Part shown: piece by piece, positions 54,285-63,123 of the stretch
Layout: each line of letters starts with the position of its first letter
How positions within the stretch are numbered: position 1 is the stretch's first letter
Assembly: GCF_018449435.1 (NCBI RefSeq)
Contig: NZ_JAHCMU010000005.1
Location: forward strand, 124,001 to 188,000
Source of the DNA: Flagellimonas sp. 389
GTDB taxonomy: Bacteria; Bacteroidota; Bacteroidia; Flavobacteriales; Flavobacteriaceae
Direction: 5' to 3'
Length of the DNA: 64,000 nt
Position numbers and translations under genes: made by a program
The notes under the pieces: model-generated
Told to the model about the DNA's origin: nothing
The model's input: only the letters and a program-made list of their open reading frames with translations
The model's database searches: none

Positions 54285-55286
54285 CTATAAAGAACCATAA
54301 AAATTACGAATAACTTTTTCCGCAGGTTTATTTTGTGGGGTAAAGCGATTATCCTTTTCACCTCCAGAGTCAGAATGGTGAATAAACCATTTCCAAACAA
54401 ACCCTCCTGCGAACCAATCTTCTTTCCAAAATTCGTCAAAAATAACCTGCGTTGCATCTGCTTGTGCTTGTAGGTTTACGGTCATATCATATTCGTCCAC
54501 CAACCATGGTTTTTTTGCAGTGTAGTCCATGCTACGATATCCAAATTCCGTAAAAAGAATAGGGTGACCATGTTTACTGGAAACCTCTGTAAGGTCAGTT
54601 TTCCATTTTTCCCATCCGGTGGCCATTTCCTCTTTGGTTGGAAATTTTTCATCGGATAAAGGAAAATAAGCATCAACCCCAATAAAATCGAGTTTATTCC
54701 AAAATGGGGTTCTACCATATTCATCCCAGTTAGCGGCATAGGTGAGCTTCCCTTTATATACCTTTCTAACTTTAGCAATCAACTTGTGCCAAAACTCGGG
54801 GCGGTTCTTTACAAACTCCTCCAATTCCGTTCCAATACAATAGATTTCACATTTGGTTTCTTGAGCAAGTTCCGCATAGGTCAAAATAAAATCACCGTAA
54901 GATGCTTCAAGTGTCTCCCAATCTTTTTCTGACTTCATGGTAATATCTCCGGTAAACTCACCTTTCCAAACCCAAATTTGGGGTTTCAGCATAATTTTTA
55001 CGTTGTTTTTCTGAAGGAGTTCTATGTATTGTTTGGCACCTTTTCTGGTTTCACCAAACCATTGTCTGTCGGTATTGAAAATTACATTTGGAGAATGTAA
55101 ATCCCTAGTAAAGCCAAATGGCATCACGCCTGCGTAGTTCGCATTTACGTTAAGTAATGGATTTACTTGATTCTGTGTGACTTCATCCCTAGATCCAACA
55201 AAACTTAAACCATTTATTTTTTCGGCTTTTTGACTGTTACAGGATAGTTGCAAGAGGCACAAAAAAAGGAGCCCTAATCTTTTCAT
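54285..55286 (-). CDS. GH113-like glycoside hydrolase lipoprotein
   Basis: 333 residues. Lipobox LSC, Cys16. A TIM-barrel of the GH-A clan with candidate acid/base Glu154 (IGTELEEF) and nucleophile Glu247 (LFTEFGYRS). Other family segments are LKPQIWVWKGEFTGD, FIGVDAYFPLSD and GGFVWKW. GH113 enzymes known so far include beta-mannanases; substrate here is not certain. There is no sugar transporter next to it, and the neighbours are envelope genes, so a role on the cell's own surface glycan is possible (inference). Confidence 0.85.
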   Translation of the reverse strand: MKRLGLLFLCLLQLSCNSQKAEKINGLSFVGSRDEVTQNQVNPLLNVNANYAGVMPFGFTRDLHSPNVIFNTDRQWFGETRKGAKQYIELLQKNNVKIMLKPQIWVWKGEFTGDITMKSEKDWETLEASYGDFILTYAELAQETKCEIYCIGTELEEFVKNRPEFWHKLIAKVRKVYKGKLTYAANWDEYGRTPFWNKLDFIGVDAYFPLSDEKFPTKEEMATGWEKWKTDLTEVSSKHGHPILFTEFGYRSMDYTAKKPWLVDEYDMTVNLQAQADATQVIFDEFWKEDWFAGGFVWKWFIHHSDSGGEKDNRFTPQNKPAEKVIRNFYGSL

Positions 55287-55330
55287 AGTTAAAAATTAAG
55301 ACTCCTAAAATAACCTTTTAAGGTTTAGGT

Positions 55331-56209
55331 TTAAAAAATAGCCCTCAAACCTATGTTAAATGTTTCGCCAAGTCCCGTATCATTTCCACGGACAAAATTG
55401 GTGTATAGTCCTTCAATGTTCAATGCATCCGTCAACTGATATTTAAGGCCTCCGCCCACTGCGGTGAAATCCTGTGAAAACTCATTGCCGCCCAAATCCA
55501 AAAGTTGCGAGTGCTGCGCCAAAACGAGTACAGTAAACTTGGAACTTGGGAAATAACTTAAAAATACCCCTGGTGTTAACCGCAAACTGTTGTTTGCAAA
55601 ACTTTTAAGCTCATCCCCAAAGTTGAGTTCAGAATTGATTTCAGAAAAAATCTGCCATTTGTCACCCGGGAAAACATGATCGTAAAAAAATCGGTTTTGC
55701 CATATGAACCCGTTTTGGTCAAGAAAAACCCCATTCTCGGTTTCATTATCGACCAACGGAATAAAAAATGAGCTCTGAATCGAAAAATTACTGATAGAAA
55801 CAAAAGGAACAAATTTTACCGATGGAGCTATAGATGTAAAGCCAGAACGTGCAGAACCTTCTTCACCACTAAATTGAAAAACATCTAGAGCTCCACCACC
55901 TCCAACAACATTGGACCTGAATTCGAAAATTGCCCCAATATTCCATCTTTTGTTCTCACCGATTCCAGTGTATGCTTCCAGTGTGGATGTAAAAAAGGTA
56001 TTTCTGGGGATATCGCCACTAAATGTATCTTCGGTTTCTGTATACAGGTTATTGAACCATTTAAGATCCCATTGTCCTTTACCTATAAGTTTTGAAGGCG
56101 TATATTCTTGGATATTGCTTCGCCCTTGATCACCGTCATCTTGAGCTGTTACATTAAAAATGGTTAGGCACAGTGCTACTGCAAGTGTTACGTATTGTAA
56201 ATTTTTCAT
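55331..56209 (-). CDS. Outer-membrane beta-barrel protein of unknown function
   Basis: 292 residues with signal peptide (1-22). After a 15-residue linker, IGKGQWDLKWFNNLYTE and later alternating strands with aromatic girdle residues point to a 12-14-strand barrel ending in GLRAIF. Resembles transporter-like barrels loosely grouped with phenol-degradation meta-pathway porins. 27 bases downstream of the second DUF547 gene. Confidence 0.75.
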   Translation of the reverse strand: MKNLQYVTLAVALCLTIFNVTAQDDGDQGRSNIQEYTPSKLIGKGQWDLKWFNNLYTETEDTFSGDIPRNTFFTSTLEAYTGIGENKRWNIGAIFEFRSNVVGGGGALDVFQFSGEEGSARSGFTSIAPSVKFVPFVSISNFSIQSSFFIPLVDNETENGVFLDQNGFIWQNRFFYDHVFPGDKWQIFSEINSELNFGDELKSFANNSLRLTPGVFLSYFPSSKFTVLVLAQHSQLLDLGGNEFSQDFTAVGGGLKYQLTDALNIEGLYTNFVRGNDTGLGETFNIGLRAIF

Positions 56210-56236
56210 GATTTTTAGGTATATTATTTTAAAAAT

Positions 56237-56959
56237 TTATTTGGTTTCGTTCAAAGTCCAATCATAAGGGTAATAAGTCACTTTGGCTTTGTCCTCTATT
56301 TTTTCTTTTCGATATCGATTTATAAAATCCACTAAACTCTTCCCGCCTTGGGTAAAATCACCTTTGTACCATTCAAATATCTGGGAAACACCTACTTTTT
56401 TACCTTTCAATCTTATGAAGTTTGGATTGTTCAAAGACAGTTCCGTTTGCTTTTGTAATTGGGCATCTAAAGTATCGGGTAAATAGGCTTTGTTTATTAT
56501 TGGTGGACAACCCAAACCAGCACATACCAATACAAAATGAAACCGGGCCTCCTCTGGAAAATTAGCTCGCAATAGTTTATTCTCTATATCGTTCAGCGTT
56601 ATGTTCTCACCTCCTATGTTATACTTGATTTTATCAAAAAATCCAGCTTTGTCCAATGGTGATTTTAAAGGGTAGTTGTCCACTATTCCTTTTATAACAG
56701 CTAAATTGTAGACATTTATCCAAAATGCTTGATAGGTATTGGCATCAGATTTTGAAACAGAAATACTTTCAGCCATTGCAACGAGTTCATTTAAATCGGC
56801 AGCATTTGACTTTATAGCTGCATATGCAACTTTGCCATCCTTGACATAGGTATTTAGAAACATATTGGTTTTCTCAAAAAAAGAGTCGGTAGTTTGTGCA
56901 AAGCCCAAATGAACCATAGTTATCATAAAGAAGGCTTGCAATGCTATTCGTGATTTCAT
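56237..56959 (-). CDS. Secreted DUF547 protein
   Basis: 240 residues with a cleavable signal peptide (MKSRIALQAFFMITMVHLGF), not a lipobox. DUF547 signatures: YAAIKSNAADLNELV, AFWINVYNLAVIKGIVDNYP, LNDIENKLLR and the cysteine motif VCAGLGCPPIINKAY, ending YYPYDWTLNE. Divergent paralogue of the DUF547 lipoprotein at 49636, starting the minus-strand envelope block. Divergently transcribed from the FAD oxidoreductase. Confidence 0.9.
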   Translation of the reverse strand: MKSRIALQAFFMITMVHLGFAQTTDSFFEKTNMFLNTYVKDGKVAYAAIKSNAADLNELVAMAESISVSKSDANTYQAFWINVYNLAVIKGIVDNYPLKSPLDKAGFFDKIKYNIGGENITLNDIENKLLRANFPEEARFHFVLVCAGLGCPPIINKAYLPDTLDAQLQKQTELSLNNPNFIRLKGKKVGVSQIFEWYKGDFTQGGKSLVDFINRYRKEKIEDKAKVTYYPYDWTLNETK

Positions 56960-57132
56960 CTTTTAACTTTTAAATGGTTAGACTGGGGCTTATGTCGAAG
57001 GCACTCCCATCAACATACAAAACCAAGGTGTATTTTATGAAATATTTAAGAAATTGTAAATCAACGATTTGAACGTTCGATTTTTCAAAAACAACCTTAC
57101 GCCCGGTCATTAATTTAAATTCCTTCTAAATT

Positions 57133-57140
57133 ATGTTTGT
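57133..57140 (+). promoter_or_regulatory. Candidate -7 element for the FAD oxidoreductase operon
   Basis: TATGTTTG, an exact TAnnTTTG match, 54 bases before the ATG. No TTG at the right distance, and a near-match TATATTTA lies closer (57154-57161), so the assignment is uncertain. Confidence 0.3.
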
Positions 57141-57194
57141 CCGTTAAGTTCTTATATTTATGAACGACCCATCAAAACAACAACCAATACATCC

Positions 57195-58556
57195 ATGGAA
57201 AATATTGTAATCATCGGAAATGGAATTGCCGGCGTTTCGGCTGCAAGACATATTCGAAAACTTTCCGATAAGAGAATCATTATAATTTCTGCTGAAACGG
57301 ATTATTTCTTTTCTAGAACTGCGCTCATGTACGTATATATGGGGCACATGAAATTTGAGCACATTCAACCTTACGAGAATTGGTTCTGGGAAAAGAACAG
57401 GATAGAGTTGGTTAGAGGTTATGTTACCCATGTGCAAACAAAAGAAAAACAATTATTAATCGATGGCTCAAGAGCGATTCAATATGATAAATTGATAATC
57501 GCCACAGGATCCAAACCAAATAAGTTTGGTTGGCCAGGCCAAGATTTACATGGTGTACAAGGGCTATACTCCAAACAAGACTTGGATTTATTGGAAGTGA
57601 ACGCGCCCAACAAAGAAACTTGCAAAAGAGCTGTAATTGTTGGTGGTGGCCTTATTGGAATTGAATTGGCAGAAATGTTACGAAGCCGAGATATCCCGGT
57701 TACTTTTTTGGTACGGGAAAACAGTTTTTGGAACGGCGTTCTACCCAAAGGAGAATCACAACTTATCAATGAACATATTGAAGAGCATCATATAGACTTA
57801 CGACTTGCGACAAACTTAAAAGAAATTGTATCGGACGAGAACGGTAAGGTCAAATCGGTGATTATTGCAGAAACGGGAGAAGAACTCCAATGCGATATGG
57901 TCGGTCTTACAGCTGGAGTGACTCCCAATATTGATTTTCTAAAAGATTCAGGCATTGAATTAGGTCGTGGCGTAAAAGTGAACCGATTTTTAGAAACCAA
58001 CGTAGCGGATGTTTATGCTATTGGGGATTGTGCAGAGCAGCATGAAGCTATCGGTAATAGAAGACCTATCGAAGCAGTTTGGTATACCGGTAGAATGATG
58101 GGAGAAACCGTTGCACAGACCATTTGTGGAAACAGGATTGAATACAAACCGGGACATTGGTTCAATTCAGCCAAGTTTCTGGATATTGAATACCAAACCT
58201 ACGGATGGGTTTTCTCTGAAAGGAATAAAAAAGACCATGAAGAACACTTTCATTGGAGACATGCGACAGAGAAATTATGCGTCACTATAGCTTTTGATAA
58301 AGACAGTCATCAATTTCTGGGCATAAATACCTTCGGCATACGAATGCGTCATGAGATTTTTGATAGATGGTTGACCGAGGAAAAAAACATTGATTACGTC
58401 ATTGAGCATTTACAAGATGTCAATTTTGACCCAGAATTCTATAAGAATTATGAGCATGAAATCGTCTCTAAATTCAATATGGATTTTGGAAAATCCATCA
58501 AACCAAAAAAGAAGAGCATTAGACGTATTTTCAACTTAAAACCTCAACACAACTAA
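57195..58556 (+). CDS. NAD(P)/FAD-dependent oxidoreductase (pyridine nucleotide-disulfide type)
   Basis: 453 residues. FAD-binding GNGIAG at 8-13, ATG motif IIATGSKP (101-108), NAD(P)-binding GGGLIG at 150-155, and FAD-contact YAIGDCAE. There is no redox-active CxxxxC pair, so it belongs with NADH-dependent reductases that feed electrons to a partner (nitrite reductase-like or rubredoxin reductase-like). The C-terminal 130 residues are unusual and His-rich (HEEHFHWRHAT). Next to a polyferredoxin membrane protein; the two could pass electrons to or from the membrane. Substrate unknown. Confidence 0.88.
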   Translation: MENIVIIGNGIAGVSAARHIRKLSDKRIIIISAETDYFFSRTALMYVYMGHMKFEHIQPYENWFWEKNRIELVRGYVTHVQTKEKQLLIDGSRAIQYDKLIIATGSKPNKFGWPGQDLHGVQGLYSKQDLDLLEVNAPNKETCKRAVIVGGGLIGIELAEMLRSRDIPVTFLVRENSFWNGVLPKGESQLINEHIEEHHIDLRLATNLKEIVSDENGKVKSVIIAETGEELQCDMVGLTAGVTPNIDFLKDSGIELGRGVKVNRFLETNVADVYAIGDCAEQHEAIGNRRPIEAVWYTGRMMGETVAQTICGNRIEYKPGHWFNSAKFLDIEYQTYGWVFSERNKKDHEEHFHWRHATEKLCVTIAFDKDSHQFLGINTFGIRMRHEIFDRWLTEEKNIDYVIEHLQDVNFDPEFYKNYEHEIVSKFNMDFGKSIKPKKKSIRRIFNLKPQHN

Positions 58557-58570
58557 ACGATAATAACAGA

Positions 58571-58613
58571 TTTGAATTTGAGATTTGAGCTTGAATTTGA
58601 AACTTGAACTTAA
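58571..58613 (+). repeat. TTTGA-type repeat tract before the polyferredoxin start
   Basis: Degenerate TTTGAATTTGAGATTTGAGC-type units fill the gap between two genes. The last 19 bases (ATTTGAAACTTGAACTTAA) are identical to those at 24209-24227, where they also end just before a start codon. Confidence 0.85.
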
Positions 58614-58618
58614 AAAAT

Positions 58619-60223
58619 ATGAGCACTTACGATAGAAGCATGGCCTTAACAGGTCAACCACCAAAGGAAATCAGCAGAAACCAAAAAATAGCTACACTTA
58701 TCGGTTTGTCGGGTTTGGCAATCATTTTATTGGCAGCTTTCAATGTAAGTTTCCCCAATAAAGCGCTTTGGCTAAGTATATCAATGGCGGCCATTACTAC
58801 TGGAACCATATGGTTCTCTTGGGAAGCCTATTCAAAAAAACTTCCTGGAATTAAAAATGATGGGGTGTGGTTCAAATCAATCTCAAGCCAGGGATTCTGG
58901 GGATGGATAGCGGGAATTGCACTGACCACGTTTTACATTGTGCTTTATTTTTATCCAGAGTACTTGGGTTTGGTTAAGAATGGAGAAAATAAAGGTGTAA
59001 TTGCTTTATTCGACCCCCTAAGTAGAATGCTCAGCGGAAACCCAGCAAGCCAATGGTTTGTCTATGGAACGCTATATACCGTAGCCATTTTAGCCTTCGG
59101 AATCAAGTTCATGTGGAAATATCGCCATAACCGATACGAAAGAATACGTACCATGAGCGTGATGTTCTTTCAAACTGCTTTCGCATTTATCATTCCCGAA
59201 TTAATGGCACGTTTAAACGGCGACAAAATTCTAAACGGTGGAAGTTTACCGTATTACGATTTAAAAAACGTTTGGCCCTTAAACTATTACAACTTTGAAG
59301 GGTATCGCATAAAAAGCTTCTTAAGCTCTGGTGATATCGGGTTTGCCTTATTGATTTTCGGTATACTTTCCGTTTTTGTCATTACACCTATCCTTACCTA
59401 TAAATATGGCAAACGATGGTATTGCTCATGGGTCTGTGGTTGTGGCGGTCTAGCCGAAACAGCTGGGGATTCTTTTAGACAATTAAGCGATAAAACCGTA
59501 AAAGCATGGAACATAGAGCGCTGGGTAGTACATAGTGTTGTTGTGTTTGTAACCTTGATGACAACAGCGGTAATTTATTCTTACTTGGGTACAGATACCA
59601 GCAAGTACTGGCTTACCAAAAGTACTTTTCTGATTGGTGTAGCTGTATTATTGACCGTTGTTTTTACACTGGTAATGGTATTTAAGCGCAAAGAACTTCA
59701 AAAGGATGCACAGTACGGTGCCATTGGGTATTTTGTTATTATCATGGCACTCATTGGAATGCATTTCTTAAGTGGAGATGGTAACGTCTTCTTATTCAAA
59801 TCAGAAACACTTCGCAAATCCTATTCATTTTTGATAGGAAGTATTTTTTCTGGTGTAATCGGAACAGGGTTTTATCCAATTTTGGGGAATAGGGTTTGGT
59901 GCAGATTTGGTTGCCCCATGGCAGCAATGATGGGTTTTCAACAACGATTGTTCTCTAAATTCCGAATTACAACAAATGGAGGGCAATGTATTTCCTGTGG
60001 TAACTGCTCTACCTATTGCGAAATGGGTATCGATGTACGTGCTTATGCACAAAAGGGAGAGAACATTGTTCGATCTAGCTGCGTAGGTTGTGGCATTTGC
60101 TCTGCTGTATGCCCAAGAGGCGTACTAAAATTAGAAAACGGACCATTACAAGGTCGTATCGACAGTAACCAAGTTTTACTGGGTAACGACGTTGATTTAA
60201 TGACACTTGTGAACAAAAATTAA
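58619..60223 (+). CDS. NapH/CcoG-like membrane polyferredoxin
   Basis: 534 residues from ATG 58619; the TTG at 58604 lies in the repeat tract and is not favoured. About eight membrane helices. A cysteine cluster CSWVCGCGG (bases about 59420-59450) and CRFGCP follow the NapH pattern. Two CxxCxxCxxxC ferredoxin motifs are encoded at 59987-60019 and about 60080-60115. It probably moves electrons through the inner membrane. No cbb3 oxidase or nitrate reductase genes adjoin, so it is not the usual CcoG or NapH; the partner is likely the FAD enzyme upstream. Confidence 0.88.
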   Translation: MSTYDRSMALTGQPPKEISRNQKIATLIGLSGLAIILLAAFNVSFPNKALWLSISMAAITTGTIWFSWEAYSKKLPGIKNDGVWFKSISSQGFWGWIAGIALTTFYIVLYFYPEYLGLVKNGENKGVIALFDPLSRMLSGNPASQWFVYGTLYTVAILAFGIKFMWKYRHNRYERIRTMSVMFFQTAFAFIIPELMARLNGDKILNGGSLPYYDLKNVWPLNYYNFEGYRIKSFLSSGDIGFALLIFGILSVFVITPILTYKYGKRWYCSWVCGCGGLAETAGDSFRQLSDKTVKAWNIERWVVHSVVVFVTLMTTAVIYSYLGTDTSKYWLTKSTFLIGVAVLLTVVFTLVMVFKRKELQKDAQYGAIGYFVIIMALIGMHFLSGDGNVFLFKSETLRKSYSFLIGSIFSGVIGTGFYPILGNRVWCRFGCPMAAMMGFQQRLFSKFRITTNGGQCISCGNCSTYCEMGIDVRAYAQKGENIVRSSCVGCGICSAVCPRGVLKLENGPLQGRIDSNQVLLGNDVDLMTLVNKN

Positions 60224-60224
60224 G

Positions 60225-60695
60225 ATGCTACGTTTCAGTTTTCTGTTTCTTCTAATAGTATCGACCAACACGAATAGAAAGTACCATCGTGAATACCATA
60301 ACAATGGTATCCTAAAGGCTCAAGGTTGGAAAGTCGGCGATTCAAAAGAAGCGTTTTGGAAATACTACTTCTCCAACGGTAAAATCATGGAGCAAGGCCA
60401 TTATAAAATGAATTCGCGTGAAGGCTACTGGTATTTCCACGACGAAAATGGCAAACTGGAAATGGAAGGTCATTTCAAAAAGGGAAAAAAAGTGAAATGG
60501 TGGCTTTTTTATGATGAAAATGAAAAAGTGGACCATAAGTGCCAATTACAAAATGGAGTCAAAAACGGATATTGTCTCAAATACATTGATGAAAAATTAA
60601 AATCTGCCGAAAAATATAAAAACGGAAAAAAAATAAAAGAATGGTTTAGCTTTAGCGGCTTCAAAAAAGAAAATAAATTGTCCGATTTAAAGTAA
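60225..60695 (+). CDS. MORN_2 / YwqK-like repeat protein
   Basis: 156 residues. A short hydrophobic start (MLRFSFLFLLIVS) suggests a secretion signal. Then four to five repeats of the MORN_2 type: YHNNGILKAQGWKVGDSKEA, YFSNGKIMEQGHYKMNSREG and YDENEKVDHKCQLQNGVKNG. Such repeats often mediate contact with partners. One base separates it from the polyferredoxin and it shares a base with the next start (TAATG). Function unknown. Confidence 0.82.
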   Translation: MLRFSFLFLLIVSTNTNRKYHREYHNNGILKAQGWKVGDSKEAFWKYYFSNGKIMEQGHYKMNSREGYWYFHDENGKLEMEGHFKKGKKVKWWLFYDENEKVDHKCQLQNGVKNGYCLKYIDEKLKSAEKYKNGKKIKEWFSFSGFKKENKLSDLK

Positions 60696-61384
60696 TGGCA
60701 GATATTAAAGTCATCATTCCCGCCGTAAATGAAGCGGATTCCATAGGGAAAGTAGTGTCCGAACTTCCACAATCCGTTTCAGAAATTATAGTTGTGGACA
60801 ATGGATCTACCGATAACACCGTTATTAATGCAGAAAAAGCTGGAGCGACCGTAATAACAGAAAACCAACGCGGATATGGCTTTGCCTGTTTAAAGGGAAT
60901 GGATTACATAGCCGAACAATCCAAATCACCGGATATCATCGTATTTATTGACGGTGACTATTCCGACTATCCCGAAGAGCTGGATAAAGTAGTTGCTCCA
61001 ATCTTAAACGAAAACATGGATTTAGTAATCGGTGCACGAAAAAGGGAACTACGGGAACCAGGCTCAATGACATTTCCACAAATATTTGGTAATGAACTGG
61101 CCACATCCTTAATGCGCCTGTTTTTCGGAGCAAAATTTACTGATTTGGGACCCTTCAGGGCCATCAAGTACGAAAAGCTCAAAGCACTTCAAATGCAAGA
61201 CAAAACGTACGGCTGGACAGTAGAAATGCAATTGAAGGCCTTACGTAAAAAACTGAGATACACGGAAGTACCTGTACGTTATAAAAAGAGAATAGGTGTC
61301 TCAAAAGTTTCAGGAACCATAAAAGGTGCTATATTTGCAGGCATAAAAATTCTGGGTTGGATTTTTAAATACAGTATAAAATAA
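60695..61384 (+). CDS. GT2 glycosyltransferase, dolichyl-phosphate-mannose-synthase-like
   Basis: 229 residues, soluble GT-A fold. VDNGSTDNT (about 34-42) and the metal-binding DGD at 86-88 (FIDGDYSDYPEEL), then LGPFRAIKYEKL and YGWTVEMQLKAL, the pattern of DPM1-type and UDP-glucose: polyprenyl-phosphate enzymes. It lacks the membrane helices of GtrB. Likely loads a polyprenyl phosphate or similar lipid with a sugar. Directly precedes a processive-type GT2. Confidence 0.9.
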   Translation: MADIKVIIPAVNEADSIGKVVSELPQSVSEIIVVDNGSTDNTVINAEKAGATVITENQRGYGFACLKGMDYIAEQSKSPDIIVFIDGDYSDYPEELDKVVAPILNENMDLVIGARKRELREPGSMTFPQIFGNELATSLMRLFFGAKFTDLGPFRAIKYEKLKALQMQDKTYGWTVEMQLKALRKKLRYTEVPVRYKKRIGVSKVSGTIKGAIFAGIKILGWIFKYSIK

Positions 61385-61385
61385 T

Positions 61386-62870
61386 ATGGGACTTACCATC
61401 GCTTTTATCATCATCGCTATTTACAGTACGGCCTTAATTTTAATTTTCTTCTATAGCTTGGCTCAGTTAAACCTTTTGGTCAACTACCTAAGCAACAAAA
61501 GAAAAAACGAAGAGGCCCCAAAATTCAATCTCTTAGATCCAAAGGAAATTCCGTTCGTAACCATTCAACTTCCCATCTACAACGAAGAATATGTGATGGA
61601 ACGACTGCTTGAGAACATTTCCAAAATAGAATACCCAAAAAGTAAATTGGAAATTCAGGTTTTGGATGACTCAACGGATGATACTGTTATTGAAACAGCA
61701 AGAAGAATTGAGAATCTCCAAAAGACAGGGCTGGATATTACGCACATACGCAGAGAGAACCGACAAGGCTTTAAAGCAGGTGCGCTAAAAGAAGGCCTAG
61801 AGATTGCAAAAGGTGATTTTGTTGCTATTTTCGATGCTGATTTTCTTCCTGAAAGCGACTGGTTGAAAAAAACAATACCTTATTTTAAGGATGAAGAAAT
61901 AGGCGTTGTTCAAACCAGATGGGGTCACATTAATAGAGATTACTCAACACTTACAAGAATACAGGCATTTGCACTTGATGCACATTTTACGCTTGAACAA
62001 GTGGGACGTAATTCCAAAGGACACTTTATCAATTTTAACGGTACTGCCGGAATCTGGAGAAAAGATTGCATTTTAGATGCTGGGAACTGGGAAGGAGATA
62101 CGCTAACGGAAGATTTAGATTTAAGCTATCGTGCCCAGTTAAAAAATTGGAAGTTCAAGTATTTAGAAGATGTTGAAACCCCGGCAGAGCTTCCCGTGGT
62201 CATTAGTGCTGCACGATCGCAACAATTCCGTTGGAACAAAGGTGGTGCTGAAAACTTTAGAAAAACGGTTTGGAGTGTAATTACCGCCAAAAACATTCCT
62301 TTTAAAACAAAGTTTCACGGCGTAATGCACTTGTTGAACAGCTCTATGTTCCTGTGTGTTTTCATCGTTGCTCTTTTAAGTATTCCCATGCTCTATATCA
62401 AAAATAGCTATGGTCACTTAGGGTGGGTTTTTGAGGTAACCAGTTTCTTTATTGTAAGTACCATTATCCTCTTCATTTGTTACTGGTTTACCTATAAAAG
62501 CATACAGGGCAGCGGATTTGATAACTTTATAGATTACATCAAACTCTTTTTTACGTTTTTCTCCGTGGCATTGGGCTTTTCTTTACACAATACCGTTGCT
62601 GTTTTGGAAGGACATATGGGGAAGCGAAGTGAATTTGTACGAACACCAAAATTTAATATCAATAACCTAACAGATAGCTGGAAAGGTAACAAATACTTGG
62701 CCAAGAAGCTATCACCAAACATGATTTTGGAATTTGCGTTGATGATCTATTTCTTATTTGGTATGTACAGTGCGGTGCCGTTAAATGATTATGGACTCTT
62801 TCCTTTTCATTTGATGTTGTTCCTAGGTTTTGGTTTCGTCTTCTTTAAATCGTTGACGGCAAAAGCGTAG
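61386..62870 (+). CDS. Membrane GT2 glycosyltransferase, cellulose-synthase-like
   Basis: 494 residues. N-terminal helix (about 3-30), GT-A domain with Asp94/95 (LDDSTDD), DAD at 150-152, catalytic TED at 241-243 and QQFRW at 279-283 (the Q(Q/R)xRW motif of processive enzymes), then about four C-terminal helices. This is the CESA/ceramide-glucosyltransferase-like type that joins sugars into a lipid or polymer. There is no PilZ domain. It forms the end of the FAD-polyferredoxin-GT module. Confidence 0.92.
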   Translation: MGLTIAFIIIAIYSTALILIFFYSLAQLNLLVNYLSNKRKNEEAPKFNLLDPKEIPFVTIQLPIYNEEYVMERLLENISKIEYPKSKLEIQVLDDSTDDTVIETARRIENLQKTGLDITHIRRENRQGFKAGALKEGLEIAKGDFVAIFDADFLPESDWLKKTIPYFKDEEIGVVQTRWGHINRDYSTLTRIQAFALDAHFTLEQVGRNSKGHFINFNGTAGIWRKDCILDAGNWEGDTLTEDLDLSYRAQLKNWKFKYLEDVETPAELPVVISAARSQQFRWNKGGAENFRKTVWSVITAKNIPFKTKFHGVMHLLNSSMFLCVFIVALLSIPMLYIKNSYGHLGWVFEVTSFFIVSTIILFICYWFTYKSIQGSGFDNFIDYIKLFFTFFSVALGFSLHNTVAVLEGHMGKRSEFVRTPKFNINNLTDSWKGNKYLAKKLSPNMILEFALMIYFLFGMYSAVPLNDYGLFPFHLMLFLGFGFVFFKSLTAKA

Positions 62871-62970
62871 CAACTTTATTTGATAACGAATCGATAGCAC
62901 ATACACTCTAGGCAAGTCCCAAGAGATATTTAAACTCCAAGAACCAAATTCCAAAGTAAGGATTCTCTGA

Positions 62971-63000
62971 AAAATTCGTGGCAATTCGTGTAATTTGTGT
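62971..63000 (+). repeat. Three tandem 10-bp units in the gap before the WYL regulator gene
   Basis: aaAATTCGTG, gcAATTCGTG and taATTTGTGT: two exact 8-base cores and one variant, one helical turn apart. Located about 125 bases before the regulator start. The rest of this 253-base gap shows no gene. Confidence 0.7.
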
Positions 63001-63123
63001 CCATCCATCCCAATAAAAAGGACATGGCTAGCTTTACCAATGCGATTACATACGTTCTTCTTTGTACCTTTCTAGGCACGTAAAACTTATATAGTTTGAT
63101 GGTATAACATCGAATTGACCTAC

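Noticed and set aside
57068..57080. Palindrome GAACGTTC upstream of the FAD oxidoreductase
   Set aside because: Only 8 bp of symmetry; too short to call in a 235-base gap.
58604..58618. TTG start for the polyferredoxin gene
   Set aside because: It falls inside the TTTGA repeat tract shared with lpxB, and an ATG is available at 58619.
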